Below are positions 53,241 through 61,743 of a stretch of 64,000 nucleotides of DNA, in pieces; within the stretch, counting starts at the first letter, position 1; every line of letters begins with the position of its first letter. Where the stretch lies: contig CAMUJF010000004.1 of NCBI GenBank assembly GCA_947089135.1, forward strand, positions 78,523-142,522. The letters run 5' to 3'. Both the position numbers and the translations under genes were made by a program. Under the pieces are notes generated by a model that did no database searches, was not told the DNA's origin, and worked only from the letters and a program-made list of their open reading frames with translations. Source of the DNA: an uncultured Clostridia bacterium. GTDB taxonomy: Bacteria > Bacillota > Clostridia > Oscillospirales > Ruminococcaceae.

Positions 53241-53942
53241 TCATAAATTTTCCGCGTCCTTTTTGGTACTTTTCTTCCTTTTTTTGTAAAAATAATACCA
53301 TACGGAGGAAGCGGCTGCAAAAATAAATTCAGTAACAACAGACAGCCAGAATTTCGGTGAAGTGGGGTGCTCGACATTTGCACCCATGAGAGTAGTGGTG
53401 ATTATTCCGGGAAGGATACCGAGAAAGGAGCCGAGCATATATTTACATAATCCGAAGCCTGCGGAACCGAGAAACATACTTACCAGATCGCAGGGCAGAA
53501 TGTTTATTACCCTTAAAAAATATGCGATGAAAAGCTCGTTGTCCGATTTCAGCTCGCGAAGCTTCGCCGCGTTTTTGTTTTTGTTTATAAGCCCCTCCAC
53601 AAACTCTCTTTCGGCAAAACGTCCCACGGCGTAGGGAATAAGTATCATCACCGCAACGCCTGCGCAGTTCACGATAAACGCCGATAAAAAAGTAGGGAAA
53701 ATACTTCCGGAGGCTGCAATAAGAATAAGCATCGGAAAAAATACCGACAATGATTTCAGCGCGAAAAGTCCTACCATAACAAGAGCCGCCAGCCATAAAT
53801 TTTCTGGAGTAAATTCAAGTATGTGCTCTATGGTAACTCCCCTGAAAAATTTCAAATATATCAGCGCGCATATGCCTATCATTACTATTGGCGCTATTTG
53901 GATTATCCGCTTTATAACAGCTGTTATTGTTCCTTTTGACAA
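53241..53942 (-). CDS. TVP38/TMEM64 (VTT-domain) membrane protein
   Basis: 233 residues with about six hydrophobic segments. The VTT/SNARE-associated core is visible in SVFFPMLILIAASGSIFP and the later LRVINILPCDLVSMFLGSAG and LGSFLGILPGIITTTLMG. Members of this DedA-like group include lipid scramblases and polyprenyl-phosphate translocases; the substrate here is unknown. The C-terminus is highly basic (YKKRKKSTKKD). It lies 51 bases downstream of the AI-2E-type gene and is probably co-transcribed with it. Confidence 0.85.
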   Translation of the reverse strand: MSKGTITAVIKRIIQIAPIVMIGICALIYLKFFRGVTIEHILEFTPENLWLAALVMVGLFALKSLSVFFPMLILIAASGSIFPTFLSAFIVNCAGVAVMILIPYAVGRFAEREFVEGLINKNKNAAKLRELKSDNELFIAYFLRVINILPCDLVSMFLGSAGFGLCKYMLGSFLGILPGIITTTLMGANVEHPTSPKFWLSVVTEFIFAAASSVWYYFYKKRKKSTKKDAENL

Positions 53943-53993
53943 TTGATTTTCCCTCCCTTTTCAAGCCTGTTCAAATTGCTCAAAATATATAAA

Positions 53994-55193
53994 TTATTGC
54001 TTACGGGGATTTGCTTTATTATTTAAAGAGCCGTCCGTTCCTGCCGGAACGCTTTTTCTGAAAAACATTTTCTGTACCTTTGCGCTTTTTGTTCTCAGAC
54101 GCTTTACCACAAACTCACGGAACAGGGCGTACAGCACCGATGAAGCGGGTATCATCACGAGCATACCGAAAACGCCCATAAGCTTTCCGCCGATAGTAAC
54201 AACGAAAAGCACCCATATTGCGGGAAGCCCCACGCTTTTTCCCACGACTCTCGGATAAATAAGATTTCCTTCTATCTGCTGGATTATCAGGAACATTGCC
54301 ACAAATCCGATAGCCAGCATGGGACTTTCCATAAATATAAGGAACGCTCCCACAAAGCAGCCAATAAATGCTCCCACCAAGGGAATAAGAGCCGTAAACG
54401 CTATGAGTACGCTTATCAAAGCAACGTAGGGCATTCGGAAAATAAGCATTGCAGCCGCAAACATACAGCCTAAAATTACCGCTTCAAGGCACTGTCCCGA
54501 TAAAAAGCTTGAAAATGTTTTATTGGACTGAGCCGCTATCTCAAAAAACTTGTCCGCCGCCTTTTCGGGGAAAACTGCGTACATTGACATTCTGAGCTGG
54601 TTGCCGAGGACTTCCTTCTGAAGCAGTATATAGATCGCAAAGACAAATCCTATAAACGATGAAACTATTCCGCTCACAGCGTTTGCCGCTGCGTTTACGG
54701 TAGACGAAACTCCGCTTGTGACCCATACTGACACCGAGGATACCAGCTCGCTCCAATTTATTTTAAGTCCCGATATCCATTCCTGTATCTCGGGGTAATC
54801 CTTGAATATGCTTTCTATCCAGTCCTGAACCTTTGCCATGTAAGCGGGTATCTGTACACCGAGGTTTCGCGCCGTGGCAACGATCTGCGGTATCACCAGT
54901 ATCATCACCGCCGCAATAACGGCGGCAATGGCAAGCAGCGTGAGCACAAGCGCGGCGGGTCTGCGAAGCTTGTCCAGCTTTTTGTTTTTTGGAAAAAGTA
55001 TTTTTTCAATGCCTCTCATCGGGACGTTTATCACAAATGCAATCACCGCTCCCACAAGAAACGGCATAAAGATCGACAGAACCTTTCCAAGGAATCCGAC
55101 TGCGGAGTCAAGATTCCTGAATATGCAGTATATTGCCGCGGAGACGGAGATTATTCCGATTATTTTCAACGATGTTTTTTTATCAAGCTGCAT
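53994..55193 (-). CDS. AI-2E family transporter (PerM-like permease)
   Basis: 399 residues with about eight hydrophobic segments and a central hydrophilic region (~125-165). GWLLG-like text is absent, but LSGQCLEAVILGCMFAAAML, TALIPLVGAFIGCFVGAFL and QQIEGNLIYPRVVGKSVGLP are characteristic of the AI-2E/TqsA/PerM family, which exports small signals or acts as a sodium/proton antiporter. The ATG at 55193 follows AAAGGA; a start at 55223 would add ten residues. The 262-base gap upstream holds the packed hairpin array. Confidence 0.92.
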   Translation of the reverse strand: MQLDKKTSLKIIGIISVSAAIYCIFRNLDSAVGFLGKVLSIFMPFLVGAVIAFVINVPMRGIEKILFPKNKKLDKLRRPAALVLTLLAIAAVIAAVMILVIPQIVATARNLGVQIPAYMAKVQDWIESIFKDYPEIQEWISGLKINWSELVSSVSVWVTSGVSSTVNAAANAVSGIVSSFIGFVFAIYILLQKEVLGNQLRMSMYAVFPEKAADKFFEIAAQSNKTFSSFLSGQCLEAVILGCMFAAAMLIFRMPYVALISVLIAFTALIPLVGAFIGCFVGAFLIFMESPMLAIGFVAMFLIIQQIEGNLIYPRVVGKSVGLPAIWVLFVVTIGGKLMGVFGMLVMIPASSVLYALFREFVVKRLRTKSAKVQKMFFRKSVPAGTDGSLNNKANPRKQ

Positions 55194-55242
55194 ATGCTGT
55201 ATCCTTTCTTGATCAATTAGCAAAAGTAATTATAATAGGCTC

Positions 55243-55431
55243 TATTGCAAAATTTACAATTTTGCAATACCGGCAATAAAATTGCCGGTCGGCGGCAAAG
55301 CCGCCTAAGAGCCGCCGTTCATACTGCCCGCGCAAAGCTGAAAGCTTTGCAAGCCGCCATTGGCGGCATTTCAAACAATAACATTGTTTGAAATAGCGGG
55401 CAGTATATTATATGCGCTGTACAACGCATAT
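55243..55431. repeat. Array of nested and adjacent perfect palindromes
   Basis: Seven or more stems occur almost without gaps. In order (arm/loop/arm): 55243-55269 (12/3/12), 55269-55289 (9/3/9), 55291-55305 (6/3/6), then an outer 11-bp stem 55321-55331 with 55396-55406 that encloses 55332-55350 (8/3/8), 55353-55367 (6/3/6) and 55368-55394 (12/3/12), and finally 55410-55431 (7/8/7). All six small hairpins before the last have three-base loops. There is no gene in this interval. It is transcribed, if at all, in the leader of the AI-2E-type gene or the tail of cls. Confidence 0.9.
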
Positions 55432-55455
55432 TTCGGCATTTTTCGCCGTTAGCCG

Positions 55456-57033
55456 TTACATGAGCGGAGCGATCAGTCTTAAAAGATGTCCCGCCGCTTT
55501 CTTGAAAATATTGAAGCTCTTGCAGTCCTCAAGGGATATCTGCATACACTTTTTCAAGGTGTCCTGCATATCCTGCTCCACCTGAGCCACAACAGGGTGC
55601 TTATAAAAATAGGACGCGCATTCAAAGTGCAGGAAAAGACTGCGGTAGTCAAGATTTATGGAACCTACCACCGCCCGTTTATCGTCGCTTACAAAGCCTT
55701 TGGCATGAACAAATCCCGGAGTATACTCATAGATTTTTACGCCGGAACGTATAAGCTCCGCATAGTAGGAACGGGCAAGCAGATAGGCGTAAATTTTATC
55801 CGGAATATGCGGCATGATGATGATTACTTCCACGCCGCGCTTTGCCGCATAGGTCAGCGCTCCGGTCATTTCGTTATCAAGGATAAGGTACGGAGTCATT
55901 ATGTGGACGTATTTTTCCGCTCTGTTAAGTATATCCAAATATACGTTCTGCCCCACATTTTCGTTGTCCAGCGGGCTGTCTCCGTAGGGGAGCACATATC
56001 CTCCGACGGGAAGAGCTTTCTCTTCAAGCTCCGGAAAATCCGTTTTCACATATTTTGCATAGTTGTCTTCCTTGCCGTATTCTGTTATGTTCCAGTTTTG
56101 CAGGAACATTATGGTAAACCCCGCCACAGCCTCGCCTTTCAGCATGACTGCAGTGTCTTTCCAGTGACCGAAGCGTTCTACCTTATTAATGTACTCGTCG
56201 GCAAGATTGATCCCGCCGGTGAAAGCAGTGCGACCGTCCACCACAAGTATTTTCCTGTGGTCGCGGTTGTTCTGTACGGTTGACAGTACGGGTTTTATGG
56301 GGGAGAACATTTTGCACTTTATTCCCATAGCTTCAAGCTTTTTGGGGTACCGATAAGGAACGAGCATAAGGCTGCACATTCCGTCGTACATAAAGCGGAC
56401 GTCCACGCCTTCCTTTGCTTTTCTTGCAAGTATTTCTAAAATAGTATCCCACATTTCGCCCCGTTCCACAATGAAATATTCCATAAAAATGAATTCCTTG
56501 GCGTTTTCCAGTTCGGGAATTATTGCCGCAAAAAAGTCCTCGCCGATGGGATAGTATTGAGCGTAGGTGTTTTTCCATATCGGATATCCCGCGTAGGTTT
56601 TCATATAGACGGCAAGGTTTTTTTCCTTGACGCTTATTTTTTCGATCTCGTCCAGCGTATCCTGATCCTGCGGGATAAATGGCGAGGTCTTGTCTATCAG
56701 CTTAAGTATACGGTCGTTCATGATATGGGTGCCCAACTCCAACTTGGCAAAAATGTACGTCGCCATTCCGAAAAACGGGATAAGCATAACGGGGATTATC
56801 CACGCAAGTTTATAGTACGGATTAGTGTTGTCGTTTATTATCCACACCAGCACAACGATTGAAAGAAACATTGACGCCGCGGAGAAAAAAACAAAGCGGT
56901 CGTTGAAAAATTTCAAGGCGGCAGCAATGAAAGCTATCTGAAGTAAAAGTCCGAAAACCACTATCATTGTCCTGCCGAAAATGATTTTAAAAAGACTTTT
57001 TAATTTCCTTTTTATTACATATCTTCCCTTCAT
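55456..57033 (-). CDS. cls: Cardiolipin synthase
   Basis: 525 residues. Two N-terminal membrane helices (about 21-41 and 48-68) precede two phospholipase-D domains with HKD motifs: His259/Lys261/Asp266 (DHRKILVVDGRTAFTGG) and His443/Lys445/Asp450 (VHAKGFVSDDKRAVVGS). It joins two phosphatidylglycerol molecules into cardiolipin at the membrane. Length and layout are normal for bacterial Cls. The ATG at 57033 has only a weak ribosome site. An IS remnant lies immediately upstream, so its original promoter may have been altered. Confidence 0.95.
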   Translation of the reverse strand: MKGRYVIKRKLKSLFKIIFGRTMIVVFGLLLQIAFIAAALKFFNDRFVFFSAASMFLSIVVLVWIINDNTNPYYKLAWIIPVMLIPFFGMATYIFAKLELGTHIMNDRILKLIDKTSPFIPQDQDTLDEIEKISVKEKNLAVYMKTYAGYPIWKNTYAQYYPIGEDFFAAIIPELENAKEFIFMEYFIVERGEMWDTILEILARKAKEGVDVRFMYDGMCSLMLVPYRYPKKLEAMGIKCKMFSPIKPVLSTVQNNRDHRKILVVDGRTAFTGGINLADEYINKVERFGHWKDTAVMLKGEAVAGFTIMFLQNWNITEYGKEDNYAKYVKTDFPELEEKALPVGGYVLPYGDSPLDNENVGQNVYLDILNRAEKYVHIMTPYLILDNEMTGALTYAAKRGVEVIIIMPHIPDKIYAYLLARSYYAELIRSGVKIYEYTPGFVHAKGFVSDDKRAVVGSINLDYRSLFLHFECASYFYKHPVVAQVEQDMQDTLKKCMQISLEDCKSFNIFKKAAGHLLRLIAPLM

Positions 57034-57056
57034 AAACGGTTTTCACTGTCTTTTTT

Positions 57057-57639
57057 CTATATTTTAACACTATAGAACGAACTTGTCAAGGCGTGAAGAA
57101 TAATAGGTGTGGACACACAGCGCATATTATAAAAGTCAAGGACAGAAAAAGGGAGTTCACGGGAATTTGAATTACGATTTTGTCTGAAAGTCATTTTTGC
57201 AATGCCAAAATCATTATAGGCTTGTACAAAAAGCTCCAATACAACCCGCAAAGTTTCAAGCTTTCTGGGGAAACAGCGGCTCTTTCGGCGTAAAATAGGA
57301 ATATAATGCCGCAGATCAGCATTTATACTTTCAACAGTAAAAGTATCGCTTTTATCATGGGCATTGCGAATATTCTTACCCGGATAAACAATATCAACAT
57401 ATCCGAGATAACCGTCTGTACAGTAATATTTTGTTTCCGGACCATTATCAACGATTTTTTGAATACGCTCCGGAGTTTTGTCAAATGCCGCGTCAAATCC
57501 TACTATCGGACGCGGCAAGCAGCTTACCATAGTTATCACATAGGTGTTTTCACGTGTTTCGGTTTTGGGCTTTTTACCTATATACCAGTTTTCCACAGAT
57601 AGGATATTTCCTGTCTGCTACTTCTTTTGCTCTTCTCAT
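57057..57639 (-). pseudogene. IS1-family transposase remnant with internal deletion and frameshift
   Basis: From the ATG at 57639 a frame reads MRRAKEVADRKYPICGKLVYR and stops; this is the start of the zinc-finger region. A second frame beginning near 57596 gives ENWYIGKKPKTETRENTY, then YYCTDGYLGYVD, TVESINADLRHYIPILRRKSRC and ELFVQAYNDFG, which are the catalytic-half motifs of IS1-type transposases. Roughly the first hundred residues between the two are missing. The frame also runs through the left terminal repeat into flanking DNA, so the true stop is lost. It cannot make an active transposase. Confidence 0.82.
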
Positions 57640-57682
57640 ACTTTTATTATATCACATTATGAGCTATTTGTCCGCACCTATT
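57102..57682. mobile_element. IS1-family element, internally deleted
   Basis: The terminal inverted repeats are AATAGGTGTGGACA (57102-57115) and TGTCCGCACCTATT (57669-57682), with one mismatch. The span is only 581 bp. No target-site duplication is visible. It holds the broken transposase and its TATAAT promoter box near 57645-57655. Confidence 0.75.
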
Positions 57683-57716
57683 CGGACGTTGCATTACGCA
57701 AAAATATGTGCGCACA

Positions 57717-57745
57717 TTGACATATGCCAAATTTTGCTGTATAAT
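57717..57745 (+). promoter_or_regulatory. Promoter of the DUF815-EFR1 genes
   Basis: TTGACA (57717-57722), 17-base spacer, TATAAT (57740-57745): consensus sigma-A promoter, 36 bases before the GTG start and 35 bases beyond the IS end. Confidence 0.92.
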
Positions 57746-57780
57746 TAATTTAATATTTTAAAGGAAAGAAATGATCCTAA

Positions 57781-58950
57781 GTGCTTAAAGAATATGCCGA
57801 AAAATTACAGTCCCTTGCGGTTTTCAGAGGGATACTTAAGGAAAAAACAACCGCGAAGCTGCTGAAATTTCTTACCGATCCTGCCCCAGAAAGCTACGGA
57901 GATTTTGTGTCGGGACTTTACGAACACGGTGATTCCCTTACGGATTTTCTCACGGAAATTGTAACGGAGGACGAAAACCCGTACATAAAACGCATTTCGG
58001 AATGCAGGGAGATCCCGGTAAAAATAGATGAAGCGGTTCGCAGGGAGCTTGCTTTTTTGCAGGAGCTTTCGCAGCTCACCGCAGAGGAGGCGTGGACTGC
58101 GGTTGGAGAGGGAGCGCCGTTTGCCGGCTGGAGCGTTCATGAGACGGACTTTCTGGAAACGTACCGCGAAAGAGTCTCCGCTCTGCATACGCGGGGCTTC
58201 GGGATATTTGCAAAATACCATGCGTTTTCGTTTAAGGACGGCTGCATCGTCCCCATAAAAAATCCAGACGGTCAAAAGCTTTCACAGCTTTCAGGGTATG
58301 AGCTTGAACGGGAAAAAATTATCGCAAACACTATGGCTCTGCTCAGGGACAAGCCAGCTCAGAACGTGCTTTTGTACGGCGACGCGGGTACGGGAAAATC
58401 CTCCACCGTAAAGGCGATTGTAAACGAGTACAAGGATATGGGGCTAAGACTTATAGAGCTTACAAAAGCTCAGCTTGGGGAGCTTCCTGCGGTAACGGAA
58501 AAAATCGCGGCAAATCCGCTTAAATTTATTATTTTCATAGACGACATTTCTTTTTCCGCAGACGACGATAATTTCAGCGCGCTGAAAGCCGTTCTGGAGG
58601 GCGGCGCGGCGGCTAAAACCTCCAATACTGCTATATACTGCACAAGCAATCGCCGTCACCTTGTCAGGGAAACCTTTTCAAGCCGTCAGGGGGACGAGGT
58701 GCACGCATCCGACACCCGCGAGGAACAGATATCGCTTTCGGAGCGTTTCGGACTTAAAGTTGCATTCCTAAAACCGAATAAGGATACCTATTTGCATATC
58801 GTGGAAAAGCTTGCGGCGGAATACGGCGTAGAGGTCACACCCGATCTGCTTACCCGAGCGGAAGCCTACGCTCTGCGCCGAAGCGGACGTTCAGGCAGAG
58901 CTGCGCGGCATTTTATTGAGCTTGAAGCCGGACGAAAGGGCGAGCTGTAA
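57781..58950 (+). CDS. DUF815 AAA-type ATPase
   Basis: 389 residues. After a ~165-residue helical N-terminal part comes a DUF815 ATPase domain: Walker A YGDAGTGKSSTV (about 198-209), Walker B KFIIFIDDISF (~248-258), sensor text IYCTSNRRHLV and the C-terminal RSGRSGRAARHFIE. Members are widespread in Firmicutes; the cellular role is unknown, though the fold implies ATP-driven remodelling. The start is GTG at 57781 with AAAGGAAAG somewhat far upstream (about 12 bases). Its TAA overlaps the ATG of the next gene (TAATG), so the two are coupled. Confidence 0.88.
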   Translation: MLKEYAEKLQSLAVFRGILKEKTTAKLLKFLTDPAPESYGDFVSGLYEHGDSLTDFLTEIVTEDENPYIKRISECREIPVKIDEAVRRELAFLQELSQLTAEEAWTAVGEGAPFAGWSVHETDFLETYRERVSALHTRGFGIFAKYHAFSFKDGCIVPIKNPDGQKLSQLSGYELEREKIIANTMALLRDKPAQNVLLYGDAGTGKSSTVKAIVNEYKDMGLRLIELTKAQLGELPAVTEKIAANPLKFIIFIDDISFSADDDNFSALKAVLEGGAAAKTSNTAIYCTSNRRHLVRETFSSRQGDEVHASDTREEQISLSERFGLKVAFLKPNKDTYLHIVEKLAAEYGVEVTPDLLTRAEAYALRRSGRSGRAARHFIELEAGRKGEL

Positions 58951-59705
58951 TGACAGGAATTTATTTCAGCGGCACAGGCAATACCAAATATTGCCTGTCT
59001 GTTTTTCTGGGCAGTCTTGGCGGCGATATGTTTTCGCTCGAAGACCCAAAGGCGATTGCCGCGATTGCTGACAGCGGCAATATTGTGTTTGCATATCCGA
59101 TATATTACAGCAGTCTGCCGAAAATCGTACGGGATTTTATTACAAAAAATAAAGATCTGTGGTCAGGAAAAAATATCTATATAATAGCCACTATGGGACT
59201 TTTCAGCGGAGACGGAGCAGGGGTGTCCGCAAGGCTTTTTACAAAATACGGAGCGAATGTTATCGGCGGACTGCATCTTCGTATGCCTGATTGTATCGGC
59301 GACGTGAAGGCGCTGAAAAGGTCTGCTGAACGTAATAAAAAGATTATTAATGTAGCACGGCTCAAAGCCGAAAACGCTGCAAAGCTTTTTTCAGAGGGAA
59401 AACCCGCACAGGAGGGCTTGAACATTTTTTACCATATTGCCGGACTGTTCGGTCAGCGGCTTTGGTTCGGGCACAAGACCCGCGTTTATGCGGAAAGTCC
59501 GTCAATAGACAGCGGGAAGTGCGTCGGCTGCGGCGTTTGCGCTGAAAAATGTCCCATGAAAAATATCCGTATTGAAAACAGCCGCGCTGTCGGAGGAAAC
59601 CGCTGTACAATGTGTTACCGCTGCTTTTCGCTGTGTCCGAAACAGGCTGTCACAATTATTGGAAAAAAGGTTTTCGAGCAGCACCATATAGGAAAATATT
59701 TGTGA
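58950..59705 (+). CDS. EFR1-family ferredoxin-flavodoxin fusion
   Basis: 251 residues. An N-terminal flavodoxin-like domain (about 1-150) begins GIYFSGTGNTKYCL, the FMN phosphate loop. A C-terminal ferredoxin (~190-235) has two CxxCxxCxxxCP sets: CVGCGVCAEKCP and CTMCYRCFSLCP, giving two 4Fe-4S clusters. It would link flavin and iron-sulfur electron transfer; the partner is unknown. It is coupled to the DUF815 gene by a TAATG overlap. Confidence 0.92.
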   Translation: MTGIYFSGTGNTKYCLSVFLGSLGGDMFSLEDPKAIAAIADSGNIVFAYPIYYSSLPKIVRDFITKNKDLWSGKNIYIIATMGLFSGDGAGVSARLFTKYGANVIGGLHLRMPDCIGDVKALKRSAERNKKIINVARLKAENAAKLFSEGKPAQEGLNIFYHIAGLFGQRLWFGHKTRVYAESPSIDSGKCVGCGVCAEKCPMKNIRIENSRAVGGNRCTMCYRCFSLCPKQAVTIIGKKVFEQHHIGKYL

Positions 59706-59722
59706 AAATTTCTCCTAAGCTA

Positions 59723-59751
59723 TTGACGTTTTCGTGTAAAAATGTTAAAAT
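59723..59751 (+). promoter_or_regulatory. recA promoter
   Basis: TTGACG (59723-59728), 17-base spacer, TAAAAT (59746-59751). A half-site GTTCG follows, but no complete LexA palindrome was found. Confidence 0.8.
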
Positions 59752-59789
59752 AAGAAAAAATGTTCGATTTTTGATTTTGGAGGTAAATT

Positions 59790-61013
59790 ATGGCAGAAAA
59801 GAAAAAAGCCGAAAAAAAGGAAGCGGTCGTCAAGCTTACAAGCGCGGACGAAAAGAAAAAAGCTCTTGAAGCAGCTATAGCGCATATTGAAAAACAGTAC
59901 GGCAAGGGCGCGGTAATGAAGCTGGGTCAGGCTGCCGACTTTAATGTGGACTCGATCCCCACGGGCTCCATGACTCTGGATATGGCTCTGGGAATAGGCG
60001 GTGTGCCACGCGGAAGAATAGTGGAGGTGTACGGGCCCGAAAGCTCCGGCAAGACCACCGTCGCTTTGCAGATAGTTGCTGAAGCCCAGAAAATCGGCGG
60101 CGAGGTAGCCTTTATCGACGTGGAGCACGCTCTTGACCCTGTTTACGCCAAGGCTTTGGGTGTTGACATTGACAATATGCTGGTATCCCAGCCGGACAGC
60201 GGCGAGCAGGCTCTTGAAATAGCCGAGGCTCTGGTTCGTTCGGGCGCGCTGGACGTTATCGTTCTGGACTCGGTTGCCGCTATGGTAACAAAAGCCGAGA
60301 TAGACGGCGAAATGGGCGATACCCATGTGGGTCAGCTTGCGAGGCTTATGTCCCAGGCGATGAGAAAGCTCACGTCGGTAATTTCCAAATCCAACTGTGT
60401 GGCTATTTTCATTAACCAGGTTCGCGAAAAAATAGGCGTAGTGTACGGAAATCCCGAAACTACCCCCGGCGGAAGAGCTCTTAAATTTTACAGCTCGGTA
60501 CGTATCGAGGTGCGCAAGGGCGAAGCTATCAAGAATGGCTCGGACGTGATAGGAAGCCGTACAAAGTGCAAGGTAGTCAAAAACAAGGTCTCTCCGCCGT
60601 TTAAGGAGTGCGAATTCGACCTTTACTTCGGCAAGGGAATTTCCCGCGAGGGCGAGGTCGTCGATCTTGCGGTAGACCTGGGTATCATCAAAAAGAGCGG
60701 CGCGTGGTTCTCCTACGAGGACGGCAAAATTGGTCAGGGACGTGAAAATACCAAGGAATGGCTGAAAAACAATCCCGACAAGATGAAAGAGATCGAAGCT
60801 AAGATAAAGGAAAAGGCAAGCGAAGTGGTGCTGGTATCCAAAAAGAGCAAGAAAGCCGCCGCTCTTGAGGAAGCCGCCGCGGAGGCTGCGGGAGAAGCTC
60901 AGGAGATTCAGGAGGCGGACGTTCCCGAAGCTGCGGATATTCCCGAAAAGCCTCCCGTTAACGTTATTATCGACGCTGACGACGATTTTGAAGAGTTTAC
61001 GCCGGTCAAATAA
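59790..61013 (+). CDS. recA: Recombinase RecA
   Basis: 407 residues. The core (about 25-350) has Walker A GPESSGKTT (82-90), Walker B VIVLDSVAAM, DNA-binding loop text MGDTHVGQLARLMSQAMRKL (one piece) and NQVREKIGV. The N-terminal tail is Lys-rich (AEKKKAEKKEAVVK). The C-terminal ~70 residues are Ala/Glu-rich and acidic (EAAAEAAGEAQEIQEADVPE, then DADDDFEEF), longer than in E. coli. It catalyses strand exchange and induces the SOS response. ATG follows TTGGAGG. recX follows 2 bases after the stop. Confidence 0.99.
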   Translation: MAEKKKAEKKEAVVKLTSADEKKKALEAAIAHIEKQYGKGAVMKLGQAADFNVDSIPTGSMTLDMALGIGGVPRGRIVEVYGPESSGKTTVALQIVAEAQKIGGEVAFIDVEHALDPVYAKALGVDIDNMLVSQPDSGEQALEIAEALVRSGALDVIVLDSVAAMVTKAEIDGEMGDTHVGQLARLMSQAMRKLTSVISKSNCVAIFINQVREKIGVVYGNPETTPGGRALKFYSSVRIEVRKGEAIKNGSDVIGSRTKCKVVKNKVSPPFKECEFDLYFGKGISREGEVVDLAVDLGIIKKSGAWFSYEDGKIGQGRENTKEWLKNNPDKMKEIEAKIKEKASEVVLVSKKSKKAAALEEAAAEAAGEAQEIQEADVPEAADIPEKPPVNVIIDADDDFEEFTPVK

Positions 61014-61015
61014 TC

Positions 61016-61642
61016 ATGAGGATAACAGAAATTTCTGCCTATAAGGGCAGCACGATGTGCGTAGTTTTTGACACGGACGAGCGGATATACATACATGAAA
61101 AGATACTTGCGGAATATCACTTGAAAGAGGGACTTAACGTCCCCGCCGAGGCTGTTGAGGAAATCGTCTCGGCGAACGGTTACCGCAGAGCAAGGGAGCG
61201 GGCTTTATATCTTTTGGACGTGAGAGATTACGGCTTTGTGGAGCTGTACCAAAAGCTGGAAAGGAATTACTCCGAGGACGTTTGCTTAAAGGTATGCAAG
61301 GAGCTTGCGGGACTGTGGCTGATTGACGACAGGCGGTACGCGGCGTCGCTTGCGCGCCAGCTTTTCGAGGTGAAGCGGGTCGGTATGTTCAAGGCGAAGC
61401 AGGAGCTGAAACGCAGAGGACTGTCCGACAGTATTATAGATGAGGCGGTGGAGCCTTACGCCGATGAGGAGGACTCATTTGCCCGTCTTGAAGAGCTTGT
61501 GGAGAGGAAATACGAACGTTATCTGACCGATGAAAAGGGCGTGAAAAAGGTGAAAAACGCCCTTTTGCGGCAAGGATACGGTTACTCCGAGATAAATGCT
61601 GTACTTGATTTGTACGACCTGGATTTTGAAGAGTACTCGTAA
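61016..61642 (+). CDS. recX: RecA modulator RecX
   Basis: 208 residues of the RecX family: three-helix repeats with YLLDVRDYGFVELYQKLERN, LIDDRRYAASLARQLFEV and GMFKAKQELKRRGLSDSII. It binds RecA filaments and limits their growth. It starts 2 bases after the recA stop with no ribosome site of its own, so translation is probably coupled. A terminator follows. Confidence 0.95.
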   Translation: MRITEISAYKGSTMCVVFDTDERIYIHEKILAEYHLKEGLNVPAEAVEEIVSANGYRRARERALYLLDVRDYGFVELYQKLERNYSEDVCLKVCKELAGLWLIDDRRYAASLARQLFEVKRVGMFKAKQELKRRGLSDSIIDEAVEPYADEEDSFARLEELVERKYERYLTDEKGVKKVKNALLRQGYGYSEINAVLDLYDLDFEEYS

Positions 61643-61660
61643 AAATACAAAAATACAAAA

Positions 61661-61688
61661 AAAGACCGCCCCGATAGGAGCGGTCTTT
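61661..61688. terminator. Shared terminator of recA-recX and flagellin
   Basis: Nine-bp stem (AAAGACCGC with GCGGTCTTT) around a 10-base loop. In the leftward direction it is followed by a run of seven T, so it is strongest for flagellin. Confidence 0.9.
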
Positions 61689-61743
61689 AAAAATCGTATG
61701 AGCAGGAAATGTGCTGCAAAAGCTTTTTGAGCTTTTAAAGAAC

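Noticed and set aside
57102..57682. Target-site duplication around the IS1-family remnant
   Set aside because: The flanking 8-10 bases on the two sides do not match.
59746..59789. LexA (SOS) box upstream of recA
   Set aside because: Only a half-site GTTCG is present; no full palindrome could be read.
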